NCBI RefSeq assembly: GCF_904846055.1
Contig: NZ_CAJGYV010000001.1
Coordinates: 1,860,001 to 1,924,000, forward strand
Direction of reading: 5' to 3'
Source: Psychrobacter ciconiae
GTDB lineage: Bacteria > Pseudomonadota > Gammaproteobacteria > Pseudomonadales > Moraxellaceae
DNA: 64,000 bases
Shown: positions 42,044 through 52,712 of the stretch, piece by piece
How the letters are laid out: each line of letters opens with the position of its first letter
Position numbering within the stretch: the stretch's first letter is position 1
Notes under the pieces: generated by a model
What the model was told of the DNA's origin: nothing
The model's input: the letters and a program-made list of their open reading frames with translations, nothing else
Databases searched by the model: none
Made by a program: the position numbers and the translations under genes

Positions 42044-42227
42044 GAGGGTCTTTTTGTAAAAGACTTGTCAGTCATTTTGTAAATATGGTATATATAGGCG
42101 CACAATCGGTCACGGCTGATTCTTTAAGTCTTAAATCACGCGTCGCGGTTTTGGCAGCATAATGTTGGTCGTACAACGCCAACAGTCCAGAGCCAAAAGC
42201 GGCGCGGTCAAATTGAGTTGATGATTC

Positions 42228-43037
42228 ATGGCGGAAGCACAGCTAAGTCTTAATCTTGACATCAAGCATGATGCCAGTCTTAGCGACTTTTCAGGTCCGG
42301 GGTGGATGGCAATCATTGATGCGGTGCGTCAGCTGCATGTCGGGCTGATCCGCCAGCTATATTTGTTTGGCAGTCCCGCCACGGGCAAATCGCACCTGCT
42401 TTCTGCCATTTGTGAGTCGTTTATTGAAATGGACAAGTCAGCGATTTGTTTGTCGCTCAATGAGTTGATCCATACCGATGTTAATGTCTTGTCCTCGCTT
42501 GAAACTTTTGATGTGATTGCCATTGATGATTTAGAAGTCATCGAGCAAAGTTCCGAGTGGCAAGAGGCGTTATTTCATCTGATTAATCGTAGCCGCGAAG
42601 GTCAGCGCCAATTGCTCTTTGCGGCTAATACTAAGGCGATGTCGCTGCCGTTTCAATTGCCCGATTTGCTCACTCGTCTTGCTCAAGCGCCAAGCTTTCG
42701 TGTCCCTGATGGTCAAGAGTTTGACGATAGACAAGCGCTGCTTCAGTCCATTTTGCGCCGCCGTGGTTGGCAGTTTGATGAGCGTATCCTTGAGCATTTA
42801 TTGCATGAAGGACCGCACAAAATCGGCGCGATGATGGATGTGCTCAATTATATTCAGCCGATGTTTTCCAATTTAAGCCGCAGTAATGTCTCAAAAGCGG
42901 TCATCAGCGATGCCATGCGCACCATTGATGAGCAAACCCTTGCCGCTGAGCTTGCTGATATTGCCCAAGAATCCCAAGAGGACCATCAAAAATTGAGCGA
43001 AGATCCCAGCAATCCGACCATTCCGCTTGATTTTTAA
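42228..43037 (+). CDS. hda: DnaA regulatory inactivator Hda
   Basis: An AAA+ protein that, with the sliding clamp, stimulates hydrolysis of DnaA-ATP to limit re-initiation. The 269 aa product (E. coli 233) has the clamp-binding hexapeptide QLSLNL at residues 5-10, Walker A GSPATGKS at 48-55, Walker B VIAIDDLEVI and the sensor region LFAANTKAM, then the arginine finger neighbourhood LPDLLTRLA. The C-terminal 35 residues are an acidic extra tail. It follows perM, the usual order. Confidence 0.9.
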   Translation: MAEAQLSLNLDIKHDASLSDFSGPGWMAIIDAVRQLHVGLIRQLYLFGSPATGKSHLLSAICESFIEMDKSAICLSLNELIHTDVNVLSSLETFDVIAIDDLEVIEQSSEWQEALFHLINRSREGQRQLLFAANTKAMSLPFQLPDLLTRLAQAPSFRVPDGQEFDDRQALLQSILRRRGWQFDERILEHLLHEGPHKIGAMMDVLNYIQPMFSNLSRSNVSKAVISDAMRTIDEQTLAAELADIAQESQEDHQKLSEDPSNPTIPLDF

Positions 43038-43076
43038 TTCCATCAGCCAAGCTTTATTGCTTATTAAGGATATTTT

Positions 43077-43766
43077 ATGAAGATGACTGCGCTAAACGTT
43101 ACTCTGACCGCGGCTTTATTAGGTTTAAGTGCGCTCACCTCCGCCCAATCTGCCGTCACCTTGCTGGTCGATGACAATATCAAAGTCACCGCCATTAATG
43201 GTCAAGAGTTGCAGCAAAGCATTTTTCAAGAAAATACCAAAAAGTTTACTTTGCAGCCAGGAAAGCACGTGATTACGGCAAAGTATGACCGCCTGTTTAA
43301 CCTGCGCCGAGATGAGCACGATTATCTGCGCTCAGCGAATATCAGCGTGGCAGCAGACATGGCGGACAATCAAACCTACCGCTTGATTATGCCCAATCAG
43401 CCCAACGACTACGAGACTGCAAAAGCCTTTGCCAAACGCCCAACACTTGCCGTTTCGCAAAATGGTACCGTGATTGCCAGTCAGCAAAGCAGTGGTAATG
43501 CTAACAGTGGTATCTTTTCAGGGCTCAACAAGGCGCTTGGCGGCGTATTTGGTGGCAGTAGTGAGGCGCAATTACAAAATCAAGAGGTCATTGCCGCCCT
43601 TGACTCAAAGCCTGTGCCAGCGTCAACCACGCAAGCTTCCGTTGTTCAGCCGCCCAATCAAGCCGCCCAAGCCACTAAGGCTGATACCCTCGATAGCTTT
43701 ATGCAGCTTTGGCTTAATGCCACGCCAAATGAACGTGAAAAAATCCGTCAATGGATTTTGCAATAA
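43077..43766 (+). CDS. Secreted DUF2057 (YccT-like) protein
   Basis: A 229 aa protein of unknown function. It has a signal peptide (residues 1-25, TAALLGLSALTSAQS). The DUF2057 block follows: VTLLVDDNIKVTAING, QPGKHVITAKYDRLFNLRRDEHDYLRS. A Gly/Ser/Gln-rich linker near 135-170 leads to a helical C-terminus (DTLDSFMQLWLNATPNEREKIRQWI). AAGGATATTTT is the RBS. Nothing more can be read about its role. Confidence 0.75.
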   Translation: MKMTALNVTLTAALLGLSALTSAQSAVTLLVDDNIKVTAINGQELQQSIFQENTKKFTLQPGKHVITAKYDRLFNLRRDEHDYLRSANISVAADMADNQTYRLIMPNQPNDYETAKAFAKRPTLAVSQNGTVIASQQSSGNANSGIFSGLNKALGGVFGGSSEAQLQNQEVIAALDSKPVPASTTQASVVQPPNQAAQATKADTLDSFMQLWLNATPNEREKIRQWILQ

Positions 43767-43796
43767 AGATTTTAATCAGTATTTCGCCTTCCAAAT

Positions 43797-43828
43797 AAAA
43801 AAGCATCTATACCTATAGATGCTTTTTT
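43797..43828. terminator. Bidirectional terminator between DUF2057 gene and dps
   Basis: The stem aaaaaagcatctat pairs with atagatgctttttt around a short acct loop, serving both convergent genes. Confidence 0.88.
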
Positions 43829-43875
43829 TGTTTTAGGAAGTGACTTTTACGGGTTAGCTTTTGGGCAGTTTAAGT

Positions 43876-44355
43876 TTATTTGCCTAAAAACGCATTATAC
43901 ATCCAAACCAGTTTTTCTTGTTCTTGAACGTAAGCGTCAACGAGGTCGGCTGAGCCTTGGTCTTCACCGGCAGCCGCGATGGCTGAAACTTGACGCTGCT
44001 CTTCGATCAGCTCACGAAGCCCATTTACCACACCTTTAACGCAAGCGTCGCCGTCGTGGACGTTTTTATCCTCAGCAATCTTGCTGTGTTGAGCAAAGTC
44101 GCTATACGCGTGATAGGGCGTGCCGCCTAAAGTTAAAATACGCTCAGCAATCTCATCAATTTGCAATTGCAGGGCGGTATAGAGTTCTTCAAACTTTGGA
44201 TGCAAAGTAAAAAAGTGCGCGCCTTTGACGTTCCAGTGATAACCGCGAACGTTAATATAAAAAATATGATAGCTTGAGAGAAGGTCATTTAATTTACTAA
44301 TAATCTGACCGACTTCCGTACATTCAAGACCGATTTGGTTGGTAGCTTGGCTCAT
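43876..44355 (-). CDS. dps: Dps ferritin-like DNA-protection protein, copy 1
   Basis: Mini-ferritin of 159 aa that oxidises Fe(II) with peroxide and stores it. The inter-subunit ferroxidase ligands are all present: His40 (YHWNVKG), His52 and Glu56 (LHPKFEELY), Asp67 and Glu71 (IDEIAERIL), matching His51, His63, Asp67, Asp78 and Glu82 of E. coli Dps. The short N-terminus lacks a Lys-rich tail, so DNA binding may be weak. A second, distinct Dps is at 60 kb. Confidence 0.93.
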   Translation of the reverse strand: MSQATNQIGLECTEVGQIISKLNDLLSSYHIFYINVRGYHWNVKGAHFFTLHPKFEELYTALQLQIDEIAERILTLGGTPYHAYSDFAQHSKIAEDKNVHDGDACVKGVVNGLRELIEEQRQVSAIAAAGEDQGSADLVDAYVQEQEKLVWMYNAFLGK

Positions 44356-44517
44356 GTTATTGTCCTTTTTTAGTTATGGTTTAGGTTGTTGTTATCGCAA
44401 AGTATTACAAGCTTTGGTTTATAAACTTTGCCTTTGAAACTTATGATTATTTTAGCAAATTTATGAGCTTTGTTAAGTTTAATAAATTAAATTTTAAAAT
44501 AGGTTTTGCAAAACAAA

Positions 44518-45171
44518 TTATTCTTTAATGGCTTCTAGGTTAAGACCTTGCATGGGAACGACTTCTTTTAAATGATCGCGAACGCTGGCGATGGGGAAGT
44601 TTTGTGCCTCTAAGCGCTTGGGAATGATTTGACTGCCTTTTTGACCTTTTAATTCAAACATGACAAATAAATAATCGGGCGTTTCATCCCAACTGGTCAC
44701 CGCTGACCACGGAATGACGGCTTGTTGGGTCGCGCCGGCGCGCATTTGGATTCCGCGCATTTGCGGGCTTTGAATCAGGTCGGTTTGGCTGACCGGAATG
44801 GCAAGTACCAAGCCGTGCTTTTGAACGCCAAGCTTTAACCCGCGCATCTCATCCGGCATCTCTTGAGCCGCGACTTGTTTGTCAAACTCTTTGGTCACGT
44901 ACCATTTAAAACCAACGGTGCGAATTGCTAGATAAACGACGACGGCAACCAACATCAACCAAAATATAATGGTCGAGTATCCTGAAACCATCAAGAGTCC
45001 GGCAATGGCAAGAACAATGACAATCCCGATAATGACCCACTCTTTGGTTTTGATGCCTTTTAAGCCAAATGAGGGCTGAGCGCTGGTGAACAGCTCATAT
45101 TGGGCTTGATGAAATTCGGCTTCGGTCAAGTTTAACGATACCGGCTGAAGGGTGTAAGGGTAGAGTGCCAT
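44518..45171 (-). CDS. YcxB-like membrane protein of unknown function
   Basis: A 217 aa protein. Two adjacent membrane helices (about residues 46-87, VIIGIVIVLAIAGLLMVSG and FWLMLVAVVVYLAIR) form a hairpin, followed by a soluble C-terminal domain ending in PWSAVTSWDETPDYLFVMFELKG and SQIIPKR, which fits the YcxB-like domain. The N-terminus faces inward by charge. No neighbouring gene suggests a role. Confidence 0.6.
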   Translation of the reverse strand: MALYPYTLQPVSLNLTEAEFHQAQYELFTSAQPSFGLKGIKTKEWVIIGIVIVLAIAGLLMVSGYSTIIFWLMLVAVVVYLAIRTVGFKWYVTKEFDKQVAAQEMPDEMRGLKLGVQKHGLVLAIPVSQTDLIQSPQMRGIQMRAGATQQAVIPWSAVTSWDETPDYLFVMFELKGQKGSQIIPKRLEAQNFPIASVRDHLKEVVPMQGLNLEAIKE

Positions 45172-45311
45172 AAACGGGTCTCAATGACGGATAAAATAGG
45201 GCTGAATAAATTTTGCTTGTGTTTTTGCTTATCTTACCGAAAAGTCATTATAAAAGAAACCGTATAACCGTGCCGATTGGTCGTTAATGTCGTGAAGCGC
45301 GCGGCAAAATA

Positions 45312-45340
45312 TAGTCAAATCTTGCAAGGCTTGCTATGAT
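45312..45340 (+). promoter_or_regulatory. Candidate promoter of serS
   Basis: tagtca (45312-45317) and TATGAT (45335-45340) are 17 nt apart and 76 nt before the serS start. The -35 is weak, so this is tentative. Confidence 0.4.
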
Positions 45341-45355
45341 AGCGGGCACTTATAA

Positions 45356-46714
<1,359 letters not shown>

Positions 46715-46913
46715 CTTATTTGATACCAGCGGCTGATCATTTATAAGCTGTAAGCATTAAAAAAACCTGCTGACTGTAACGCGCGCTAAAATTTGGTGCG
46801 CTTTACCGTTATTTTTTTGTAGTTATGATAAGATAAGCGCTAAGATTTGCCGCTAACAAAGCCTTGATTCGGCTTGTTGCGTTTTTTTAGTTTTTAGTCA
46901 ATTAGGACACTTT

Positions 46914-48911
46914 ATGCCAGCTCCCATTAGCGAACGTAAACTTGCCAACGCCATCCGTGTTTTATCCTTTGATGCGGTGCAAAAAGCCAACTCAGGTCAC
47001 CCCGGAGCGCCGATGGGAATGGCCGATATTGCCGAGGTGCTTTGGCGCAAATTTTTAAAGCACAACCCGTCTGACCCGACTTGGGCAAACCGCGACCGCT
47101 TTGTATTGTCAAACGGTCACGGCTCAATGCTGATTTATTCGCTTTTGCACTTATCAGGCTATGACGTGAGCATTGACGATTTAAAAAACTTTCGCCAATT
47201 GCACTCAAAAACGCCGGGTCACCCTGAGCTTGGCTATACACCAGGGGTAGAGACGACCACAGGACCGCTTGGTCAAGGGATTGCCAACGCGGTTGGTTTT
47301 GCCATTGCTGAAAAGACGCTTGCCGCGCAATTTAACAAAGACGGTCATAACATCATTGACCATCATACCTATGCCTTTTTGGGTGATGGCTGCTTGATGG
47401 AAGGCATCAGCCATGAGGTTTGCTCACTTGCCGGAACGCTACAGCTTGGCAAACTTATCTTTTTTTATGATGACAATGGCATCTCAATTGATGGTGATGT
47501 TGAAGGCTGGTTCACCGACGATACCAAGCAGCGTTTTGAATCTTACGGCTGGCAGGTGATCAGCGTTGATGGTCACGACACCGACGAAATCACCGAAGCC
47601 ACGCAAGCGGCAATTAATGAAACCAATAAACCAAGCTTAATCATTTGCAAAACCACTATTGGCGCTGGTAGCCCGAACAAGCAAGGTCTTGCTGCAAGTC
47701 ACGGCGCGCCGCTTGGCGATGATGAAATCATTCTTACTCGTGATGCGCTATCTTGGACGCATGCGCCGTTTGATTTGGATGATGAAATCTACGAAGCTTG
47801 GGACGGTCGCGCCAAAGGTTCAGCGCTGCAAAACAACTGGCAAGCCGACTTTGACGCTTATAAAAAAGCTTATCCTGAATTGGCAGCGGAGCTTGAGCGC
47901 CGCCTAAATGGCGAGTTGCCAAGTGATTTTGATGCTAAAGCCAAAGCCTATATCGAGTCTTGCCAAAATGGCGGCGACAACATTGCCAGCCGAAAAGCCA
48001 GTCAAAACGCCATTAACGCGCTTCAGCCTTTGCTTCCTGAACTTCTTGGCGGCTCAGCAGATTTGGCAGGATCAAATTTAACGCTATTTAAAGGCGCTAA
48101 AGGTTTGCAAGAAGATACGGCCGGCAACTATATTTATTATGGCGTCCGCGAATTTGGGATGACCGCGATTGCCAACGGTATCGCCCTTCATGGCGGCTTT
48201 ATCCCTTACGTAGCGACGTTCCTCATGTTTATGGAATACGCTCGCAATGCCGTTCGCATGAGCGCCTTGATGCGTCAGCGCGTCATTCACGTTTATACCC
48301 ACGACTCCATCGGTCTTGGTGAAGACGGTCCGACCCATCAGCCAGTTGAGCAGTTAACCAGCCTTCGAACCACGCCAAATCTGCGAACGTGGCGACCTTG
48401 TGATGATGCTGAGTCGGCAAGCGCTTGGGTTGAAGCGATTAAATCTGCAAACAATCCATCGGCATTAATTTTTAGCCGTCAAGGATTGCCGCACCAAAAT
48501 CGCGATAGCGAGCAGTTAGCTAATATTGCCAAAGGCGGCTATGTCTTGGCAAAAGAGCAAAGCGAACTGAAAGCCATCATCATTGCCACGGGTTCTGAAG
48601 TGAGCCTTGCGATGGAAGCTTATGAAACCTTGAGCGCTGATGGTGTTGGCGTCCGCGTGGTATCCATGCCTTGCGCCGAGATCTTTATGGAGCAAGATGC
48701 CGATTATCGCGACAGCGTTTTGCCAAGTAATATTCGCGCTCGCGTTGCTGTTGAAGCGGCTCACGTGGATTATTGGTTCAAATTCGTCGGTCTTGATGGC
48801 AAAGTCATTGGCATGACCACTTATGGCGAGTCAGCGCCGGCAGGCGAGCTTTATCAGGAGTTTGGCATTACCACTGATGCGGTGATTGACGCGGTGAAAA
48901 GCTTGATTTAG
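46914..48911 (+). CDS. tkt: Transketolase
   Basis: Thiamine diphosphate enzyme of the pentose phosphate pathway that transfers two-carbon ketol groups. The 665 aa product (E. coli TktA 663) shows [57 protein letters not shown] with the diphosphate-Mg motif [34 protein letters not shown] and [24 protein letters not shown] precedes the ATG and a terminator follows. It would supply erythrose 4-phosphate. Confidence 0.97.
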   Translation: MPAPISERKLANAIRVLSFDAVQKANSGHPGAPMGMADIAEVLWRKFLKHNPSDPTWANRDRFVLSNGHGSMLIYSLLHLSGYDVSIDDLKNFRQLHSKTPGHPELGYTPGVETTTGPLGQGIANAVGFAIAEKTLAAQFNKDGHNIIDHHTYAFLGDGCLMEGISHEVCSLAGTLQLGKLIFFYDDNGISIDGDVEGWFTDDTKQRFESYGWQVISVDGHDTDEITEATQAAINETNKPSLIICKTTIGAGSPNKQGLAASHGAPLGDDEIILTRDALSWTHAPFDLDDEIYEAWDGRAKGSALQNNWQADFDAYKKAYPELAAELERRLNGELPSDFDAKAKAYIESCQNGGDNIASRKASQNAINALQPLLPELLGGSADLAGSNLTLFKGAKGLQEDTAGNYIYYGVREFGMTAIANGIALHGGFIPYVATFLMFMEYARNAVRMSALMRQRVIHVYTHDSIGLGEDGPTHQPVEQLTSLRTTPNLRTWRPCDDAESASAWVEAIKSANNPSALIFSRQGLPHQNRDSEQLANIAKGGYVLAKEQSELKAIIIATGSEVSLAMEAYETLSADGVGVRVVSMPCAEIFMEQDADYRDSVLPSNIRARVAVEAAHVDYWFKFVGLDGKVIGMTTYGESAPAGELYQEFGITTDAVIDAVKSLI

Positions 48912-48946
48912 TTTTTCAAAAAGCTAAGTGATACAAATCAAGCTAT

Positions 48947-48983
48947 AAAAAAAGAGTGGTTATATTCCTAGCCACTCTTTTTT
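48947..48983 (+). terminator. Terminator after tkt
   Basis: aaaaaagagtgg pairs with ccactctttttt, with extra pairs inside. It also lies beyond the convergent YceI gene and may serve it. Confidence 0.85.
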
Positions 48984-49011
48984 ATTATTTTTTATTGTCA
49001 TTTTATGACGT

Positions 49012-49611
49012 TTAATTCGCCGCCACCAAATTGCCTGAAATATCCAGCGGAATCATGTTGCCAACGACTTTTGGAAACGCGGTAACCCCGTAATCATAGC
49101 GATTGATCAGACCGGTGGCGCGAAATTTTAAAATAGGTCTTTTGGTAGCAGGGTCACTTTCAACGTTTGACAGCTTCACTTTAATGGTCAGCGGCTTGGT
49201 CTGCCCAAGAACGGTAAAATCGCCCGTTACATTGGCTTCTTTATCATTAATCATGCTTACTTTTTTTGACACAAAGGTCATGGTTGGGAATTTGTCGCTG
49301 TTGAGCAGCTCTTTTCGGCGCAAAAAGTTATCACGCATCTTGCGACCTGTATCAACGCTTTTGGTATCGACAGTAAAGTTAATCGCCGTTCGCGTTGGCT
49401 GCTTGACGTCATAATTAATCGTACCATTGACCTTGTGAAATTTGCCTTCCACCGTTCCTGACCCTAAGTAGGCAACCTTAAAATTGACGTTGGTTTTTGG
49501 CACATCAAGCGCCCATTTTTGTGGCATCGCAGCATTGACAGCCGCAGGAACTGACAATAACAAGCAGCTAGAAAAGGCAATTTTAAAAAATGTACGGTGA
49601 GTGGCAATCAT
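49012..49611 (-). CDS. Periplasmic YceI-family protein
   Basis: A 199 aa secreted protein. Its signal peptide (SSCLLLSVPAAVNA, cleaved near residue 28) precedes the YceI lipocalin-like fold: WALDVPKTNVNFKVAYLGSG, TVDTKSVDTGRKMRDNFLRR, FPTMTFVSKKV and GDFTVLGQTKPLTIKVKL. YceI barrels bind long isoprenoid lipids such as polyprenyl compounds. Its own target is unknown. No cytochrome b561 gene is adjacent. Confidence 0.9.
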   Translation of the reverse strand: MIATHRTFFKIAFSSCLLLSVPAAVNAAMPQKWALDVPKTNVNFKVAYLGSGTVEGKFHKVNGTINYDVKQPTRTAINFTVDTKSVDTGRKMRDNFLRRKELLNSDKFPTMTFVSKKVSMINDKEANVTGDFTVLGQTKPLTIKVKLSNVESDPATKRPILKFRATGLINRYDYGVTAFPKVVGNMIPLDISGNLVAAN

Positions 49612-49798
49612 AAAATCAGTCCAAGTAAAACATAAAAGTTAATAAGGGTTAGCAAGGATAATTTATTTATCAGTGCTGCAATTTTAAAAACGATTGTTTA
49701 TGATAGCATCTTCGCGAAAATCACCGTGGTCGCCGCCCAATTTTCCTTATTCTTTTCACAATATTTGTTACAGTCTATGGCTGTTATCGAGAGGCTTT

Positions 49799-50584
49799 AT
49801 GTCATTGCTATCACGCGTTAAAGGTCGGATCGGCGAGATTATCGTCAGTTTGGCGGCTTGGGTGATGCTCAATCGTCGTCATTATTTGCGTTTAAATAAC
49901 ATTACCCTGCCGTTGAGCGACGGCGGCACGACCCAAATCGATCATATCATCGTCTCAAGCTACGGCATTTTTGTGATTGAAACCAAAAACTATAAAGGCT
50001 GGATTTTTGGCAAAGAGGGCGACGCCAAATGGACGCAAATGATTATGGGTCGTAAATATCAGTTCCAAAACCCACTGCGGCAAAATTACCTGCATATTAA
50101 AACGTTATCCGAATTGTTAAATTTAAATTTGCGCTATTTTCATTCGGTGATTGCGTTTATGGGGCATTGCGAAATCAAAACGCGCGATGAGTTGCCTGAA
50201 AATGTGCTGAACAAAGGCATGCTAACGTATATTAAAAGTAAGCAAAACGTGCTGTTAAACCATGATCAATTGGCTCAAATTGTTAATAAAATCGAAAAAA
50301 CGCGCTTGCCAAAATCGCGAAAAACCGACCGTCAGCACCGCGAATATTTACAAAATAAGTTTGATGATAAAGAGTTAAAACCCCAAAGCCTAAATAATAA
50401 AAAAGTTGGAAAATCCGCATCGGCTGCGGTTAAAAAAACCAATAGCGAAAATCTGCCAACCTGCCCAAAATGCCAAGCCGATATGGTCAAGCGCACCGCA
50501 AAAACGGGCAACAATAAGGGTCGCCCGTTTTTTGGTTGTCAAAATTATCCCAAATGCCGAGGTATTGTGAATATTGAGGTCTAA
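49799..50584 (+). CDS. NERD-domain protein with C-terminal topoisomerase-type zinc finger
   Basis: 261 aa from ATG 49799 (GAGAGG 5 nt upstream); the longer frame from 49694 has no RBS. Residues about 1-130 form a NERD nuclease-related domain (GRIGEIIVSLAAW, TTQIDHIIVSSYGIFVIETKNYKGWIFG). A charged linker leads to a zinc finger with Cys222, 225, 247 and 253 (CPKCQADMVKRT, FFGCQNYPKCRG) of the topoisomerase I C-terminal type. This suggests DNA binding or processing. Its stop overlaps the DUF779 stop by 4 nt, convergently. Confidence 0.82.
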   Translation: MSLLSRVKGRIGEIIVSLAAWVMLNRRHYLRLNNITLPLSDGGTTQIDHIIVSSYGIFVIETKNYKGWIFGKEGDAKWTQMIMGRKYQFQNPLRQNYLHIKTLSELLNLNLRYFHSVIAFMGHCEIKTRDELPENVLNKGMLTYIKSKQNVLLNHDQLAQIVNKIEKTRLPKSRKTDRQHREYLQNKFDDKELKPQSLNNKKVGKSASAAVKKTNSENLPTCPKCQADMVKRTAKTGNNKGRPFFGCQNYPKCRGIVNIEV

Positions 50585-50913
50585 TCGTCCACCGCGCAAA
50601 CGTTCGAGCGCACGATAAAGCGCTTGCCCTCAGGGATGTCAAGCGAGAAGCTTGCGCCGCGACCCGCAACCGCATCAATGGTCAAGTCGGTATGTTGCCA
50701 CCGCTCAAACTGCGCTCGACCCATATAAAACGGACAATCGGCAATAGTGCCTACAAGCACATCTTGAGCGCCAGTTTTAAATTCGCCAAGGGCGTAGCAC
50801 ATCGGCGAGCTGCCATCACAGCAGCCGCCGGATTGATGAAACATTAAGTCGCCATGCTTTTGTTTGAGCGTTGCAATTAAGGCTTGCGCCTCGGGAGTTG
50901 CGGTAAGTTTCAT
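50581..50913 (-). CDS. DUF779 family protein, companion of aldehyde dehydrogenase
   Basis: A 110 aa protein. The DUF779 signature LMFHQSGGCCDGSSPMCYALGEF with paired Cys and the DCPFYMGRAQFERWQHTDLTIDAV block are present. Family members sit beside acetaldehyde dehydrogenase genes in many bacteria. Here it lies 35 nt after such a gene on the same strand, so they likely form one operon. Its biochemical role is unknown; a metal site is possible. Confidence 0.88.
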   Translation of the reverse strand: MKLTATPEAQALIATLKQKHGDLMFHQSGGCCDGSSPMCYALGEFKTGAQDVLVGTIADCPFYMGRAQFERWQHTDLTIDAVAGRGASFSLDIPEGKRFIVRSNVCAVDD

Positions 50914-50948
50914 GACGATATCCTTATTGTTGTCACAAGTTTGCTCGA

Positions 50949-52475
50949 TTAAAAAAAGCCAAGCGCTTTGGTGCTATATGAGACCAGCATATTTTTGGTT
51001 TGCTGATAATGATCCAGCATCATTTTGTGGTTTTCACGACCGATTCCCGATTGTTTATAGCCGCCAAATGCCGCGTGAGCCGGATATTGATGGTAGCAGT
51101 TCGTCCAAACGCGACCGGCTTGAATACCGCGACCAAAGCGGTAAGCACGGTTGATATCGCGAGTCCAGACGCCCGCGCCTAAACCATAAAGCGTATCGTT
51201 GGCGATTTTCATGGCATCGTCATCATCTTTAAAGGTGGTGACAGCCAGAACAGGACCAAAGATTTCTTCTTGGAACACGCGCATGTCATTTTTGCCTTCA
51301 AAAATGGTCGGCTGAACATAAAAGCCATCTGCCATCTCCCCCTCGCGGCGGTCTTGCGCGCCACCAATTAGGACTTTTGCGCCTTCTTTTTTACCAATAT
51401 CAAGATAAGAGAGGATTTTTTCTAACTGGTCTGAGCTGGCTTGCGCGCCAACCATGGTTTCGGTATCTAGCGGATTGCCAAGTTTGATTGCGCGAACCCG
51501 ATCAAGGCAGCGCGCCATAAAGTCCTCATAAATGTCTTCGTGAATCAGCGCTCGCGACGGACAGGTGCAAACCTCGCCTTGGTTAAAGGCAAATAGCACC
51601 AAGCCTTCAATGGCTTTGTCCAAGTAATCATCATCCGCTGCCATCACGTCAGCAAAAAAGATGTTTGGGCTTTTGCCGCCAAGCTCTAAAGTCACCGGAA
51701 TGATATTTTCGCTGGCGTATTGCATGATTAGGCGACCGGTGGTGGTTTCCCCCGTAAAGGCAACTTTGTTAATCCGTGGGTTGGAGGCGAGCGGCTTTCC
51801 GGCTTCAACGCCAAAACCATTGACCACGTTTAACACGCCTTTAGGCAAAATATCGGCAGCATTAATGACATCGAGCAGATATAAAATCGAGGCGGGCGTT
51901 TGCTCAGCAGGTTTTAAAACAATACAATTACCCGCTGCTAAAGCTGGTGCAATCTTCCACATCGCCATCAAAATTGGAAAGTTCCAAGGGATAATCTGCC
52001 CAACAACCCCAAGCGGCTCATGAAAATGATAAGCGACTGTGTCATCATCAATCTGACTGATGCCGCCTTCTTGAGCACGAATCGCGCCGGCAAAATAGCG
52101 CAAATGGTCAATAGCAAGCGGAATGTCCGCCGCTAACGTTTCGCGAACGGGTTTGCCGTTTTCATAGCATTCTGCTACCGCGATATCTTCTAAATGGGCT
52201 TCGATACTGTCAGCAAGCTTGAGCAAAATATTAGCGCGGTCAGCAGCGCTCGTTTTGCCCCAAGCGTCTTTTGCAGCGTGAGCAGCATCGAGCGCTTTTT
52301 CAATGTCGGCAGCTTTTGAGCGCGCCACTTGGCAAATGACGCGACCATCAATCGGGCTTGGGTTGTCAAAATACTCGCCATCGACCGGTGGCAACCATTC
52401 ACCATTAATAAAGTTGTCGTATTTTTTGCGGAACTGAACTTGGCTGCCATCAGTATTAGGAAAAGGGTACAACAT
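50949..52475 (-). CDS. NAD-dependent aldehyde dehydrogenase (acetaldehyde type, AldB/ExaC-like)
   Basis: Oxidises aldehydes, probably acetaldehyde, to acids. I start at ATG 52473-52475, with AAGGAG 7 nt upstream, giving 508 aa. The fold shows [34 protein letters not shown] for cofactor binding, Glu in [12 protein letters not shown], the catalytic Cys303 in [11 protein letters not shown], and [13 protein letters not shown]. The double Cys CTC is typical of the AldB/ExaC subgroup. The following DUF779 gene supports the acetaldehyde assignment. It would feed acetate to the glyoxylate shunt. Confidence 0.92.
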   Translation of the reverse strand: MLYPFPNTDGSQVQFRKKYDNFINGEWLPPVDGEYFDNPSPIDGRVICQVARSKAADIEKALDAAHAAKDAWGKTSAADRANILLKLADSIEAHLEDIAVAECYENGKPVRETLAADIPLAIDHLRYFAGAIRAQEGGISQIDDDTVAYHFHEPLGVVGQIIPWNFPILMAMWKIAPALAAGNCIVLKPAEQTPASILYLLDVINAADILPKGVLNVVNGFGVEAGKPLASNPRINKVAFTGETTTGRLIMQYASENIIPVTLELGGKSPNIFFADVMAADDDYLDKAIEGLVLFAFNQGEVCTCPSRALIHEDIYEDFMARCLDRVRAIKLGNPLDTETMVGAQASSDQLEKILSYLDIGKKEGAKVLIGGAQDRREGEMADGFYVQPTIFEGKNDMRVFQEEIFGPVLAVTTFKDDDDAMKIANDTLYGLGAGVWTRDINRAYRFGRGIQAGRVWTNCYHQYPAHAAFGGYKQSGIGRENHKMMLDHYQQTKNMLVSYSTKALGFF

Positions 52476-52712
52476 ATCGCGCTCCTTGTTGGTTGCTAAC
52501 ATTAGCAATTATCATCCTGATAATCTCTTATCCTACTGAGCTTTTGTTGTGATTCATAATTCTTTTTAAGATTGCCTTATCTTAAATGCATAAATTTAAG
52601 TTATTGATCACTAAAAAATTTTTGAAGCATCGCAAGCCTTTAACTTGCTAAAAACCTTTGCAAATCAAGCGTAACTGATATAATTAGTATTTTGGTTAAC
52701 TAAAAGGTCGAT

